Shown: positions 10,848 through 23,956, counted from the stretch's first letter. The stretch is 64,000 nt of DNA from Heliocidaris tuberculata (GCA_025618425.1 CM046835.1:18344495-18408494), one strand, 5' to 3'. Notes: a model not told the origin generated them from the letters alone. Numbers and translations are program-made.

Positions 10848-13800
10848 GTAAGAGACAAAGAGCGAGAGGAATAATTTGAAGTATAGGCCTAATCCAAAAC
10901 TTGTCCGAAGTCCCAGAAATTTACTAGAACATAATTATGCAGAAGTAGGCCTACTACTGTTAACATTAGCATTAGGCTGTGATGAATATACCGAATTAGG
11001 AAAAAAAAATGACATAAGCTCCGACGGCAATTGCTCCTAGGGCAATTTCTAACACTAGTCGAATTCCCAACTTTAATCCTGAATCCTTATTCTAACCATA
11101 CACCTCTGACGAAATAAAAACCTGAGCAATAATGTTGTCACCGGAGCATATGTCTTAGCTTTTTTTTAGTCAGTATTCCATCATTTTCTTCAAATCAACG
11201 AAATTTTCTCTGGACTATTCTTCAACAAATAGGGTGAGGGGCTTTTCAGTGTTAGGATATCGGTTTAAAGTTACTCCTGGCGCTGGATTGGTAAGTGTGT
11301 TCCATCCAGTGCGCATACATTATTATGCTCTGTCTACAATAATTCTCTGGGATTTATTTCGCCAAGATACAGGGTAAGGGTTAGACTGTTAAAATGAAGT
11401 TTTAGGTTAAGTTTAGGAATATAGGGTTAGGGTTAGGTATAGTGTTTAGTCCGGAGTTGAAGTTAAGAATTCGTTTAGTGTAGGGAATTGTCCGAGCAGA
11501 AATTGTCGCCGGAGCATTGCCACATGACCGGGGGGGGGGGGGGGGGGGGGGGCATTTCATCATGTGTCTTGTCAGTGATTTTTATCGACAAATTTGCTCT
11601 CAGCCAATCAGATGCAAGGATTTCAGTAGATTATAGCAGTTATTGTAAATTGTCAGTGAAAGCGGGTTTCAGGAAACGGGGCCTAGAACACCATGAAAGC
11701 AACATTCCCTCATTACTCTGAATGTACAAGTTCCATATTTTCAGGTCTACTTCCTACAGTATTTTTTTTATGTGCCGTGGCATTTAGAGTTGGACACTTC
11801 CCTCCCAGCCCTCCCATCTCTCTCTCTCTCTCTTTCTACAATGTACAATAATACAAGAACAAACAACAACCCTTCATATAACCCAAAAACGTCATGTTTA
11901 CCCCCCCCCCCCCCCCCCCCCCCCCATCATGCCTATTACTACAGGGATATTCATCAAGAGCATATGTCCCGCCAATGTAAAATGCCCGTCCGCACTATAC
12001 CAAGACGGGACCACACGCCAGGGTATTGAGCAGCCAGGTGTTTTTCACTTTCCAACAAGGCCAAGCATAGTTGTTGCATCCAAGAACACCCCTGTCAAAG
12101 AATGTTTTACTAGTAAGTACTATGCAGCTTATGATTACAACAATATTACGATTACTTGATTAATTTCAATTACAATAAAGGCTTCAAATTCAATTTGTTT
12201 ATTATTGAGCAAAGGATTATGCTTTCTCATGGTCTTAGACGTTCTTATATTTTGTATTCGTGATGTCCAAGCTATTGTGTCCCATACGTTCCCACCAAAT
12301 CTAAAATATTAGTATATCCGATGACAGTATCACGAGCTTGGCAGACAAAATATCAACCCCCCCCCAAAAAAAAAAGATAAATGAATAAAATAAAATAAAT
12401 AAATAAAAATTAAAAATTAAAAAAAAAAATAAAAATGAAAATAAAAAATAAAAAAATAAATTTAAAAAAATAAAACAATAAAAAAAAAAAATAAAAAATA
12501 AATAAAATAAATAAATACAAAAATAATGTTAATCTCTGTTGGCAATTCCATAATACTTGATAACGTATGGGACATAAATTACCATGGACTTGCCTTTTAT
12601 AAAAAGGACCCGTCACCAAGAACAGTACTCTATTATGTTTGGAGCCTGCATGGTTATTTTTGTGACGATATTCTGAGGGTCAGATGTCTTTAGCAGGTTC
12701 GAGAGCGACAATTATGATAAGCAAAGCACAAAACTGAACGGGGTGGAGGCGACTAGCAATTAGAGAAATATAAATTAAAAAGGGCATTAATTAGGGAGAG
12801 GGAGTGGGAGGAGGGAGTGGCGTCCTCTTTTCTCGCTCCCTTTATTCATCTCACTTTTCCTCTCATTTTCTCTTTCTCCCCCCCCCCCCCCTCCCCCATT
12901 TTTTTTTCGCCAGTTGATTGGGGGTGGAAGGTACTGGGGGCACGTGCTTCCCGTGTCCGTCATATTACCTGTACGCCATTGACAAAAATTGACATGTAAC
13001 ATCAGAACATTGAGAGCATCTTCTTTTGAAATATTCTGTTTGCTTACGGCAATCTAGTGAAGATCCCATTGTCTGAAAAAGTATCGCAACAATAATGATT
13101 GATTCTGTTTCATTGTATACACTGGCAGATAGCACGTGCCTCCTCTTGGACCCCTGTCTCAATGGTGCAACTTGTATGGAAGGATTTAGATCGTATTCAT
13201 GTCAGTGCGCTCCTGGATACGACGGAACACACTGTGGTGGGTCTTATAAGGAGGAAACAATATTTGATGAACATTGTTTTATTATTTCGATTACAGAATA
13301 AATGAAATACAATGTTGCTTTTCGACAATTCGAGACCCATTATACAAATATTATTTGAACAAAATAGCGTTTTTGTTTTGTTTGTTTGTTGTTGTGTTTT
13401 TTTTAGTATAGAGAGTTACAAATGTGTTTGAGCGATGTTTATAAAGTTCGTTAATGACGAACCTTCGGAGTAAACAAACCTTGTGGAAACGAAAATTCGA
13501 ATATTAAAACCCAGTGCAAGTGATTCCATCGCATTTAATGCCAACGTATACCAAGTCAAAGAACGTTATTCAAATTTAAAAAAAAAACGTCTGCTCGACT
13601 GCTTGGTAGACTAAATTGCATGATAACAAACTCTTCGTTGGTGTGTATGTTTCTTTCATGTTCTACGTTGATATTTGACATTTAAACAGAAAACATAAAG
13701 GGAACAGTGAGATTACATCACCACTGCTGAATTGTGCAGGCCGTCTGGTCAAGAATACAAAGTTCAAAACATAGGGGGTCTTGGACAGTGGTGATCTTCT

Positions 13801-16800
13801 TTAACATGAACATAACAGTACTTTGAAATGTCAGATGTCAACGCAGAGCTTTTTATGATGCTTATTTATAAGGATCAAGGTGGAGTAAAATGTTTAAACT
13901 TCAGAGTATTTCATCGACGCATCCCCTTTCTTGTGACAGAACATGTTGTCCAGCTGCTCATTAAAAGCATTGACAAAAGACGAGTTTTGATTGCCAATGT
14001 ATCAGACCTGATGTTTTCAACTTTCTTCGCTTCTGACTCCGTCACTATTGATGCTTTCGCCTTTGACGACGAGGAAAGTGTTCTGTATTGGGCAGACGTG
14101 TTCCTCCCCACGAAGTACCCAACATTTTACGACATGAGAATGTCTCCAATATCTGGCAATTGGACTACTTTTAGTGAGCAGGAAGAAGGTATAGATTGAG
14201 CAAGTTCTCTTTATTTTTTACAGTCGATCAATGTTGCAATCCAACAATTCCTCTGAATTGAATACATGAAAGGAAGAACAGAAGAATGCCCCAAGTCTAT
14301 CACATCTTTTTGAGCTATCAAGAAAAAACATAAAAGTTTGAGATACAGAATGTTTCCATCTTCATGTATGTTCATGTATCAATTATTCCGTGAAGATGAA
14401 AACTACCTTTTAAAAAAAATTTTCTTGAAATATTATTATTTTTTTCTAAAATATAAAATCTATTTTTATTGACTTCGCCTATTTTTTTCCTCTCATGTAT
14501 CAAATTGTATTCCCCATTTCCTTTTCTGTGTATGAATCCTGGAAAAGTCAGTGACAAGCGTATTTTGATAAAGGATGATACCCCCCCCCCCCCCCCCCCT
14601 ATAAAAACCTCCTATATTATCAGTGGCGGCAAGCTGAGGGCAGGGAACATGTGGGGGAGGGGGAAAGTTGAAATATAAACCAACCTCTGTTAGTTTTAAA
14701 ATAGAGCTGATGGGGGATCGCATCATTATTCTGCCCCCCCCCCCCATGCCGCCATTGTTTATGGGCTATCACGTGACAGACAGTCACATTCACTGCATGG
14801 AGATGGAGTGATTTGATTAGTACGTGTACTACGGTTAGACATCTATAACAAACCTGTATGGGTTGTCAGTCGAATTAAAAATTCAATAATATAGAATTTC
14901 AAAGTAAATACTTTACAAAATCCAACCAACGCACCAACCGTGGGAACATTAATTACGGTATATAGGTGAAGGCTCTTACTTGAAATCATACTAGAGATCC
15001 TAGGTGGGCCCTGGCTCTGTGATACATCATTGGATAAGGTGTCTTACATATCAGGATGCTTACTATATTTTATAGCTACTGAATTTCAAATATACAGCAT
15101 TTTCTAAAATTTCATTGGATAAGGTGTTACCATAGTAACAAAGACGAGTCCCTTTTGACTAGTGTTATATGGGTACTTGAAAATGCTGGAGTAATAACAA
15201 TTGCAGGCCCTCAGGGAGGACAGTATTATTACTGATGAGGCTACCTTTGGTAAATAAAACCATCATAATAATAAAGATTTTCCCGGTCAAATTCATCAAA
15301 ACAGCATCCAAACTGATGCACAGTCGATCATTTTCATGTGAATTTGAATGCTTGTCAAGATTCAACATTCAATTGCCTAAAAATGAGTATTCAATTTGAT
15401 TTTTAGGGCAAGCGATTGCATACTTTTATCATGCATTTTGATAGAATGAGCATTCAAATTAGAAGTTTACCCAATGAGCATTAAAATTCGCGGGAGCTTC
15501 GGATAGCGAACATTTGGGAATTCCAATTCACCAATAGACAAGCATATTCGCGATTTAAGCAATGGATTTAACAATGCACTCCTTCCCTTCGAATTTTCAA
15601 ATTGTTTTTACATAATAAGATTTAGAAACAATATGTCAAGTCGTGTTCTTGCAATGTCATAGATCAGGAATTAATGATAATGATGAAAAAATGATATATA
15701 TTCTACAATAAGATAAAATCATGGAAAAGAACAAAGTTGATAAACGCAAGCGGCGCGGAACGATTTCTGATTATGAAGTGGGGTTGCTCGAGCCCCGTAA
15801 GCACCCCTCCTATTTTTTTTTTTTTTTTTTTGGGGGGGGGGGGCTGAGATTATAAAAAAAAACAAAAAAGAAGAAATAGCAAAGCGATTGGTCAACTAAA
15901 ATAAAGGAAGATTAGACTAAAAAAAAAAAAAGACAGACAAAATGATGTGAAAGCCTATATACTTTGAATACGCTGTACACATTTGAAACGATGCAGTATG
16001 AATAGTTAAGGGTAGTCCAATAATTTTTTTTACATCCATGCGATTAGACGACCTCATCATTTTGCATCAAAAATTAACTTTGAAAACATGAGAAAGCGTA
16101 AATGACAAATAAATTGGAGAAATTAGATTCATAAAGGAGGCAAAGCCCGGCTATATTTTGTACTTCATTTACCTGTTTGAAAATGAATCAACATACTGCT
16201 AACTAAAATGAAAAGGAAAGAAAAACTCGAGCAAAATCCATACCCGAGTCGTCGTAAATGAATTTGAAAGACCTTTGGTCTCTTTAAACTGAACACCATA
16301 AATTAAATTTGGATGTTCGATGCACATTTTGGACGCTGGAAAATGAATTTGAAGGACTGAAAACTAATATGAACCAAAGGAGTAAACGGGACTAGCAAAT
16401 CGCTTGAATACGAGCGTTTGAAAATGAATTTGAAAGCTAATTCAGCGAATTTGACCGGGAAAACCTAAGATATTGATAATAATGATGATGATGATAATAA
16501 TAATGATGATAATGATAATAATGATAATAATAATAATAATAATAATGATAACAATAATAATAATGATAACAATAATAATATAGTCACATCTAGAGATATC
16601 AAAGTTGAAGACAATGCTATTTAAATAAAGAGTTGAGACATTGGTTTGCTTTTCCACTTATATAACTATTTTTATTCTATACGTAGACATCGTCGACATT
16701 AAAGTGTACAATGTAGGCCGAATGCTGTATTGGGCTAGTCATAGTTGGCTCAAGTGGACATCCTTGCCATTCCGTCATTTGGACCATGGAGCTGTAGAAA

Positions 16801-19800
16801 CGCTGAAACTTCGCATATACGTGACCCTGTTTGTGATTGATGAACAGAGAAGGTAACATCGATTCAAGAGCCACAGTCAAAGACGCATATCCTCGAAAGC
16901 AGTTTAAGTCAAACCTGGCTTAACTTAGTCTACAGATTTACGGGAGGCCAACCTTAATGAATGCAATTGTATAAGGCCAAGTAAAAATTGATCCCTAGTT
17001 TCTCGTGCCGATTTTTTTTGAAAATTAGGAGGAGGGGTTCTATATTATTAATCATTTGACATTTTTTCTCTATCCATAAAATGCTATTGGGTCAAATTCC
17101 ATAAGAAATATTCATTAAATTGTATTTGTACATGCACCTCAGAGGTTCAAAACAAGGTGAAATTGTATTACATTAATGATTTTTTTTTTTTGCGCTCATT
17201 TTCTAGATGTCATCAGATTCTTATTTATTCCATTTCAGGACACAAAAAAATATAAGATAACAAAAAAAAAAAAAAAAAAAAAAAACTGAGGCGGGCCGAT
17301 AAAAGGAAGGAGGAGGGGACGAGAAACTATGAATTAATTTTATTCGGTCTAACAAATTAAAGAACTAAATTAATTTGGTCATGCAATCAAAATGACAAAT
17401 TTCTTTCATAGAGATAAGCTTTTATATTATTTTAAAAATTTCGTTGCTGAATAATTATTATGGCGATTTGTAGGGGATGAAGTTGTTGAAACGTAACATT
17501 CAATAAACTGATGGACTAACTCTAAACAATTCAAAGGGTTAAGACCTGGTCTAATGTTAGGCGGGGTTTTTTTAGAATACGGGCCATATATTTTAGCCAA
17601 CTCGTTTTCACTCGGACATGACGTATGTTGCTTTTCCGGGCAAGCACACAACAAAATAATTAGCGTCATGTTGTGCCCAACCGAAACACAGTTGGCCAAC
17701 TGATGACTCTTTGCAAGGTAAGCAAATCTCTCCATTTTACCACATGTAAGACGATCAATCAAACATTGTGCCATTCACATACTTTCAAAAACTAAACAGT
17801 GACTCTTTCCCCATTTGGGCAAATCAACTACAAGTCCTGGCCTGTGTATGATTTTGACTGAATTGATTTAATCATGGTAATGCTATAATAATTCTATAAA
17901 TAAAAGGCTATGATATCCGAACCCAGAATTATCCTTTTTCGCTCATTGCGGGCAGGGCAATAGAGCTAAAGAGTCTCTTGTTGTTAGGCTGTTGCTTGCC
18001 CGAGCTTTTCATATTACTCGCTTGGTCTCGGCTGCCTTGATCAAACTGACGCTCTTCAAACGTAGTTGCTCCCTTGGTGATTGCATAACGTTGTAGTATG
18101 GTGTCATAAACATACAATCAGTGGCGTAGATACGGTGGGCAGGGGAGATGCATGCCCCGTAATCAAATACTGAAAAGGAAAGGAAAAAGAATATAGAGAT
18201 CAAGAGAGAAAAGGAAACGGGAAGGACGAAAGGACGAGAAAACAAGATGATAGGACCCTCTCCTGCACCCTCTTCCTAATCGGTGGCCTTGATAATTCTT
18301 ATTTTATTCACCAAGTAAGTTCAGTGCCCCCCCCCCCCCCGGTGCCGGTGCCCCCACAATGGTTAGACCCCTGCTACGCCATTGCATGCAGCAGATGAAA
18401 TGCTCTACCTGAAGAATGATTTTTAAAAAATGAAATTTTCTATTATTTTTCTGTTTCAGATACATTTATTTGATTGGCTCAAAAGAAATATATCGGCTGA
18501 CTATAAATGGAGAAGAATACACCAAAATCACCGAGCTTGGCCAAAGCCGAAGGGCCAGCGGGTTTACAATGGACGAGAATGGTAATAGAAAGTTATGCTG
18601 ATTTTTTTTTTTTTTCTATCGTGTTTTTCTGTCATATATCACCAGCTTTTATTTCTATATTTAAATTCTGTAACATTTTATTGTCATGTTGTAAAGACTT
18701 GATTCGTTTGATAAATAAACTTACTCACTCAATCAATCAGTGAATCAATCAGTCAATCATCGGCGAATGTGGTAACAAGTTTGGTCCACATTTTTTTTAA
18801 TACTCTTGACCTTCATTTAGGAATCCGAAGTTTCTCATTTCCATAATATGCAGATAGAACTCGGAGATAAACTGTACTCTGGTAATTGTTTTTCAATAAA
18901 TGTTAAAGGAATCAGGGATACATACAAAAGGGAAAGGATGTTTACATGGTGCAAGGATAAGAAAGCAGCTATTGTTTTTTGCAGGAAACATAATAGTACA
19001 GCAGATATCGAGGATAGATGGAGCTCTATGAGGGATGGGCCATGTTATTTTAGTCATTGTAAAAATCATGCTAAAGGTGTTCTGGATTTAATTAATTCCT
19101 ATTTGGATTTCCAGCTGGAGGAAATAGTAAAAGATACAGATGGGCGGTATATATTAATGCGATGTGCCATTAATGGATTAAAGGTCTTATGTAATGTGTA
19201 CTTTCCAACTAGAAATAAGGAAATAGAACAAATTAATCTTTTGCAAGAATTGTCTCGGGAAATAAACAAGCTAACTACAGAAGACAGTTTAACAATAATG
19301 GGTGTAGACTTTAATATCAGAAAGTTCGATTAAGATTATTCGGGGAATTGTCATCATCAATTATGTTAAACTTGCAAATGGAAGAATTTATGGACCGACT
19401 TCACTTAATTGATAAATGGAGACAAAGGAACCCGTTACGATGTCAATTTTCATATAGACAAAATAAACCGTTCATGCAAAGCCGATTAGATAACTGGATT
19501 ATCTTCTAATTTAGAGGAATTCACTGTAAAATGTGAAATTATTCCATCAGTTGCGCCTGATCATTCGGCGATCAATTTGCTCCTTTTTTATAATAAGAGT
19601 GATATTATGAAGAAAAAAGCTTCCTATTGGAAATTTAATAACAGTCTATGTAATGATATTTTGTATATCAGTCAAATGAGAGAAAAAAATGATGAGATTG
19701 AGAAAGAATTGCAGTCAGAAATTGAAGATAAACGGTTACTTTGGGACTTTTCAAAAGTGAAGATATACGCAGTTTTACTCTATTGTAGGTATATTGTAAA

Positions 19801-22037
19801 AGATAGGAAGGAAAAAACTGAAGCCTTTGAAAAAGAAGTCCAAGAATTAGAAAAGAAATTAATAAGTAGCGCGAATGACGATTTAGTTGAAAGATTAGAG
19901 TTTAAACGTAAAGAATATTTCAAGGCTGTTATGATTATGTTAATGAAGGACTTAAAGTTAGGTCCACAGCGTCTTTTTATGAAAATGGGGAGCGAAATCC
20001 TCATTTTTTTAGTCAGTTATTGAAATCAAATAAAAACAAAAGCGTAATTCGAAAATTCAACGGGTGGTGATATAAGCTGTAATGAAAATGAAATTATTAA
20101 AAAAATTAAACTGTTTATAGTCCACTTTCGCAAATGGATTGATATCATGTACACTAACACTCTTAGGAATTTTATTTTTGCTCGCAGATAAAATTGTCCC
20201 CTTGAGTGAAATTGTTTCGAAGAGATTATATACAACTATTCTCAACAGTAAATTAGAAGTCCCCCCTGTAGTAAATAGATTAAAATGATTAGTTGATTTG
20301 TCTATTAGAGAAAGTGAAAACATTTTCCTTAGACCAAGGAAATGTACTTTAAATAGTAAGCCTAGGGAATTCCAATTCAAAATGTTACATTTACACGAAT
20401 CATGATTTGTATCCAAGTAGTTTATGCTCCTTCTGCAAAAGGGAAGAAGAAACATATCACGTATTTCATGAATGTGAACAGATTCAGTTGCTAGGTGAAA
20501 TCATGGGTAATGTGCTGAACTTGCCGATTTTAAAGGAATTAAACTGGGAGAGAATTTTATTTAGTGTGACTTTGTGCGATGTGGGGAAAATGTATTCATT
20601 GAATCATGTAATATTGTTAATAAAAATTAATATTTGATATTTCAATGCAGGAAGAGAAATATACTGCCTAAAAGCAAAGAAGTGAGAGAAATATTGGTAG
20701 GAAAGCAAGTTGAAGAAAAAAGATAGCACTAGATCGTAACAGCACCCTGTCATTACACTTAAAGAAATGGGAACTTTTGATTCCGGATGAAGGGAGGGGT
20801 CTTTTGGGATGCAAAGTGCAATGGATAAGATATGTTCATTAAGAACTATAAATGGATTGTACTTCATTCCCTCCCAAGGGACATTGCTTTTGTTTTGTCA
20901 TTGGTTGTCTGCAGACTCACGTTTATTTCAAGTTCACGGTGTGCGGAGAAGGGTGCTCAGCGACTGGGGTTGGGAAGAGGGGGGGGGGGGGGGGGGTTAG
21001 GTATTGTGTTGGGATGTGCGGGTATGTCTCTTTCTTTCTTTCTTTTTTTTTTCTCTCTCTCTCTCTCTCTCATAATTATGTAATATTTCCTTTAAAAAAT
21101 TTTCATGATTTTTTCTTTCAGTGAAAAAAAAACACATAAAAGTAACAGTTATTTTTAAGGTACTAAGTATATTTGCAGTTGTATATCTGTATAATTCAAG
21201 TAAGCGGAGATTTTAAGTAAATTACAAGTACATGTATGTATAAATTATTTGTTCTTCCATGATGGTATGCATTTTTTCCATTTGCGTAGAGATTTACTTG
21301 TGAATTGTAAAAGTTTCTGTTTATACTTTATTCATGATTGTAATATTTCTATTTTAGTATAGACTGTTGATTTCATTGAAATAAAATACTTAAAATAAAA
21401 GAATACTTAAAACAGAAAACATTTGCTTACATAAATGTTTTAATATTGCAAAATGTGCCAACGGAATGTTTGAATACAACACGATAAAAACTATTTTCGA
21501 AAAATCAACTCAAGGCAATTTCAATAGCCCTGTCTGTCACCTTTAGAAATGTGCGAACATTACAATGGCGTATCACGTAATCCGAACCTGATTTCTATAG
21601 GCAGTACAATAGGCCTTTGAAATTGCCCTTGAGTTTATTTTTCGAAAGTAGTTTTTATCGTGTATATTATTTTGAGCAGTTGGGGATTTTCCCTCTGCAT
21701 ACCCTTGATTTGTGAACGTTTTCTGTGTTTTTTTTTCTTCAATTATACGAAAGACCAACGTCTCTACTGGAGCTTCCACCATAAAGACCAAATTTTCTAC
21801 CACGATCTTACGAGCAACACTGGATCTTTATTGGTCGAGTTTGAGGATAAGTTTATCATAAATATTATCTTCTCGGGCGGGTGGCTGATATGGCTAAACA
21901 AAAAGGACTTTCACGTATGTGTGAGTCGGGCTGAACAAGGTGCGCAAATTCTATATTGTCAACCATCCCAGAAGCGGAAATCGACATTTTATCTTCAAAA
22001 CAAGGGTATGGCACTTAGGAAAAGATACACACCATGA
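10805..22037 (+). CDS. Secreted EGF plus YWTD/LDLR class-B-like propeller protein, 7-exon model
   Basis: Not a gene I can name. Exons 10805-10847, 11945-12112, 13129-13236, about 13880-14188, 16687-16852, 18460-18581 and 21754-22037 join by GT-AG junctions with matching phases (1,1,1,1,2,1), giving about 400 residues. The order is a signal peptide ([14 protein letters not shown]), a stretch with [12 protein letters not shown] and ending ECFT, one EGF module with six cysteines (CLLLDPC to THC), then propeller-like segments marked VLYWADV, MLYWASH, YIYLIGS, RLYWSFH and WLIWLNK. YW-type repeats after EGF are typical of LDLR/LRP/nidogen proteins; here there is room for about one propeller and no membrane segment is seen, so secretion is inferred. 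The last exon may instead splice at 22005 (AAG G/gtatgg) to an unseen exon. Exon 4 could begin at 13847. A truncated LINE sits in the last intron. Confidence 0.75.
11530..11552. repeat. G homopolymer, 23 bp
   Basis: One of about 15 G or C runs of 12-25 bp in the window. Confidence 0.95.
11901..11925. repeat. C homopolymer, 25 bp
   Basis: It lies immediately 5' of the acceptor of exon 2 of the EGF/propeller gene and may act as its pyrimidine tract. Confidence 0.95.
11945..12112 (+). CDS. Exon 2: N-terminal Cys-containing segment
   Basis: It follows ACTACAG, joins phase 1 to phase 1 and ends ACT A before gtaagt. It encodes [19 protein letters not shown] to [10 protein letters not shown], with no family match recognised. 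A 25-C run lies just upstream of the acceptor. Confidence 0.65.
13129..13236 (+). CDS. Exon 3: EGF-like module
   Basis: A symmetrical phase 1-1 exon of 108 bp after TGGCAG. It encodes [19 protein letters not shown], then [15 protein letters not shown], with EGF spacing of six cysteines and the GYDGxxC ending. No calcium-binding DxNE start is seen. Confidence 0.88.
13880..14188 (+). CDS. Exon 4: propeller segment with YW motif (start uncertain)
   Basis: It encodes [13 protein letters not shown], then [20 protein letters not shown] and ends EQEE G before gtatag (phase 1). [17 protein letters not shown] matches the class-B repeat pattern. An upstream acceptor giving a start at 13847 has the same phase; neither acceptor has a strong pyrimidine tract. 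Confidence 0.75.
15277..16467. repeat. Large inverted-repeat element with AAATTCATTTT-rich arms
   Basis: Near-identical ends TTTTCCCGGTCAAATTC (left) and GAATTTGACCGGGAAAA (right) are inverted about 1.2 kb apart. Both arms carry several AATGAATTTGAA-type motifs on opposite strands. T/G homopolymers lie inside. No ORF of note; intronic. Confidence 0.45.
16471..16581. repeat. (GAT/AAT)n microsatellite
   Basis: An imperfect TAA/TGA trinucleotide tract lies just upstream of exon 5. Confidence 0.85.
16687..16852 (+). CDS. Exon 5: propeller segment (MLYWASH)
   Basis: From ACGTAG to gtaaca, phase 1 in and 2 out. It encodes [18 protein letters not shown] through to [10 protein letters not shown], a YW-type blade. 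Confidence 0.78.
16983..17342. mobile_element. MITE-like element with TAGTTTCTCGT arms
   Basis: The left arm at 16983-17008 and right arm at 17317-17341 are inverted copies sharing TAGTTTCTCGT, with about 4 mismatches in 26 bp. The interior is AT-rich with an A-run. It lies in the intron after exon 5. Confidence 0.5.
18460..18581 (+). CDS. Exon 6: propeller segment (YIYLIGS)
   Basis: From a good acceptor CTGTTTCAG to gtaata, phase 2 in and 1 out. It encodes [19 protein letters not shown] to GFTMDEN. Confidence 0.78.
18848..20790 (+). mobile_element. L1/Tx1-like LINE relic, RT core deleted
   Basis: It has an endonuclease-like part (18,880-19,320) with [17 protein letters not shown] and IMGVDFN, in the position of the usual GDFN. 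A charged linker follows (19,577-20,020) with [11 protein letters not shown]. It then passes directly to the C-terminal region (20,240-20,620) with REFQFKMLH and a Cys-His motif [17 protein letters not shown]. No YADD/FADD block or other RT catalytic core lies between, so about 1 kb or more is missing, and several stops and frame shifts remain. It is inserted sense-wise in an intron of the EGF/propeller gene. Confidence 0.85.
21479..21663. mobile_element. 185-bp palindromic MITE-like element
   Basis: ACACGATAAAAACTATTTTC at the left is matched by its inverted partner ending ATCGTGT at 21663, giving arms of about 46 bp with few mismatches. It ends 90 bp before exon 7 of the EGF/propeller gene. 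Confidence 0.65.
21754..22037 (+). CDS. Exon 7: last recognised propeller segment
   Basis: It begins in phase 1 with [19 protein letters not shown], continues with [16 protein letters not shown] and ends in TGA at 22035. If the donor at 22006 (gtatgg) is used, the gene continues beyond. No later exon is recognised before 26.8 kb. Confidence 0.7.
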
Positions 22038-23906
22038 GCTTGGCAAATCCGGTCAGTTATTCGGAAGGATCGGTAATACAACACGTTGCGACCTATGATC
22101 ATTCATACTAATTATAACCCATCTTTGGAATAACGCATACAAATTATTTCATAGAGTCACGTGGAGCAACAGGAGCAGCAAATGTTAGTTTTTCTGCTTG
22201 CGAAATTGACGAATAACAAGCCTCAAAATACTGAGCATGTCCTCCTGTAAATCCATCTTTCGAGACAGCACCTGTAATTTGCAATCACAATGTATTGCGA
22301 TTAATGTATACTGTTATAACCAGTGTAAGCACGATTGAACTGTATTACATATACTAACCCGCACATATCCAAGAACCTTAAATTGTATTCGAACAATTCG
22401 GTTAATTTCTAATTTACTGATACAAACATTTATTTGTGTATTTAGGATAGATGGTATAACTGAGAATGACGTTCGAAATTATGCACTTATAAAAAAAAAA
22501 TCATGATGATATTTTAAAATTCTAATATATAGATGTAATTAGTTTTAATATATTTAAAATCTTTAAAGCACAGTATAATTTGTTTAAACAACTTACAATC
22601 ATGTTTAGGTGATGCTTTCATTCTAAAAAATGCTTTTCAGTGTTTTGTGGTTACATGTTTTTTTTAAAAGGTTCAGCCTATATCGACCTTGTAAAAGCAG
22701 TGACATCGCATGTTGTTGCTATTTTAATGTGCATGATGTAACTTCAATTTCCTCCATTCACGTCGAGTTATTCTATTATCCTGCTTGAATCTCTGTGGTT
22801 ACAACAGTGCAAACGTACATTTCAGTTACAACATTCCCTGCTATGTTGAAAAATCGACCTTCCATCGAATTGATTTTCTTGAAGTTAATGACTTTATCAC
22901 GTGTACACACTCAATCACATAGGGGAGGAGAAGGTATACCTATTCTCAATAACCACATACAATTTGTAATAGACAGTTTGCCGCCTGGCAGTTCATTAAT
23001 GATTCAGAATCAATTCGTTTAGAGTAGGTAATTTATCACCTGCGACCCAGCGTCCTGTACCCAGTGTGACAGTGTTTCTATAGCAACGTGATGCTTGGTA
23101 CAAATAGCATGATCAATTATGCATCGTTCTTTAAGTTCACTCAGCGAAATAAGGCTAAAATTGGAAAATTCGTATCAGATGAAGTGACAAATTCGATTAC
23201 ATCATGATCTTAATACCAGTAAATTACAAAGGACAACATTATACTTATCATCTCAATTAATTGATATTCTGATCATAAAACACGAAAACTTGGAATATGC
23301 AACCTTAGTATCAATCTTCCTGACTCATGATATAAATTATGATTGGTTAATGGAAGAGGCTACATCAAATATTTTTACTAGATTAAAATTTGTTTACTGT
23401 AAATTTTTACGATTATTGTAACTTTGTTGACATTTAACATAAAATTCTGAATGTAATTAGAAAGTTTCCATTACTCTAGCACAATAATCATGTCTCAAGG
23501 AAAAATCTGTTGCGGTGTATTATTTCTTGCGAATGTTTTTTGGTAATAAAAATGTGTAGTAATGTTTGGTAAATATGTGCGTTCTCTTCTCTCTCTATGT
23601 GTTCCTCTCTTTGTTTCTTTTCATTCTATGTTACTCGGTGAAAAAAAATGTTCTCTCTTTCTTTCTCATTGCCTCCTCGCCTCCCCCTATTTTTCCATTT
23701 ATAAAAAAATTTTCTCTGCCAAGTTATAAGGGTTATGTTAATGGGAGCTGTGTTGCATATGTTTATAAACAAAAAAAAAATCTATATTGGATATTCTGGT
23801 GTAAATTTTAAGTGTTCTTGCAACTAATTATATATTTCATATTTGCAACTACTGGAATGGGGACAGAAGGCTTTATGCCACAGTTTATTAAATCAACTTT
23901 TTGTGT

Positions 23907-23910
<4 letters not shown>

Positions 23911-23954
<44 letters not shown>
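23911..23954. repeat. (TA)n microsatellite
   Basis: Twenty-two TA units. Confidence 0.97.

Positions 23955-23956
<2 letters not shown>

Noticed and set aside
16442..16657. Poly-Ile open frame on the minus strand
   Set aside because: It is a trinucleotide microsatellite.
17427..17774. Minus-strand 115-codon frame with several Cys
   Set aside because: Cysteines do not follow a known module spacing and no splice context supports it; intronic on the opposite strand.
22795..23022. Plus-strand 75-codon frame as a further exon of the EGF/propeller gene
   Set aside because: No YW or EGF motif and no good phase-1 acceptor was seen.
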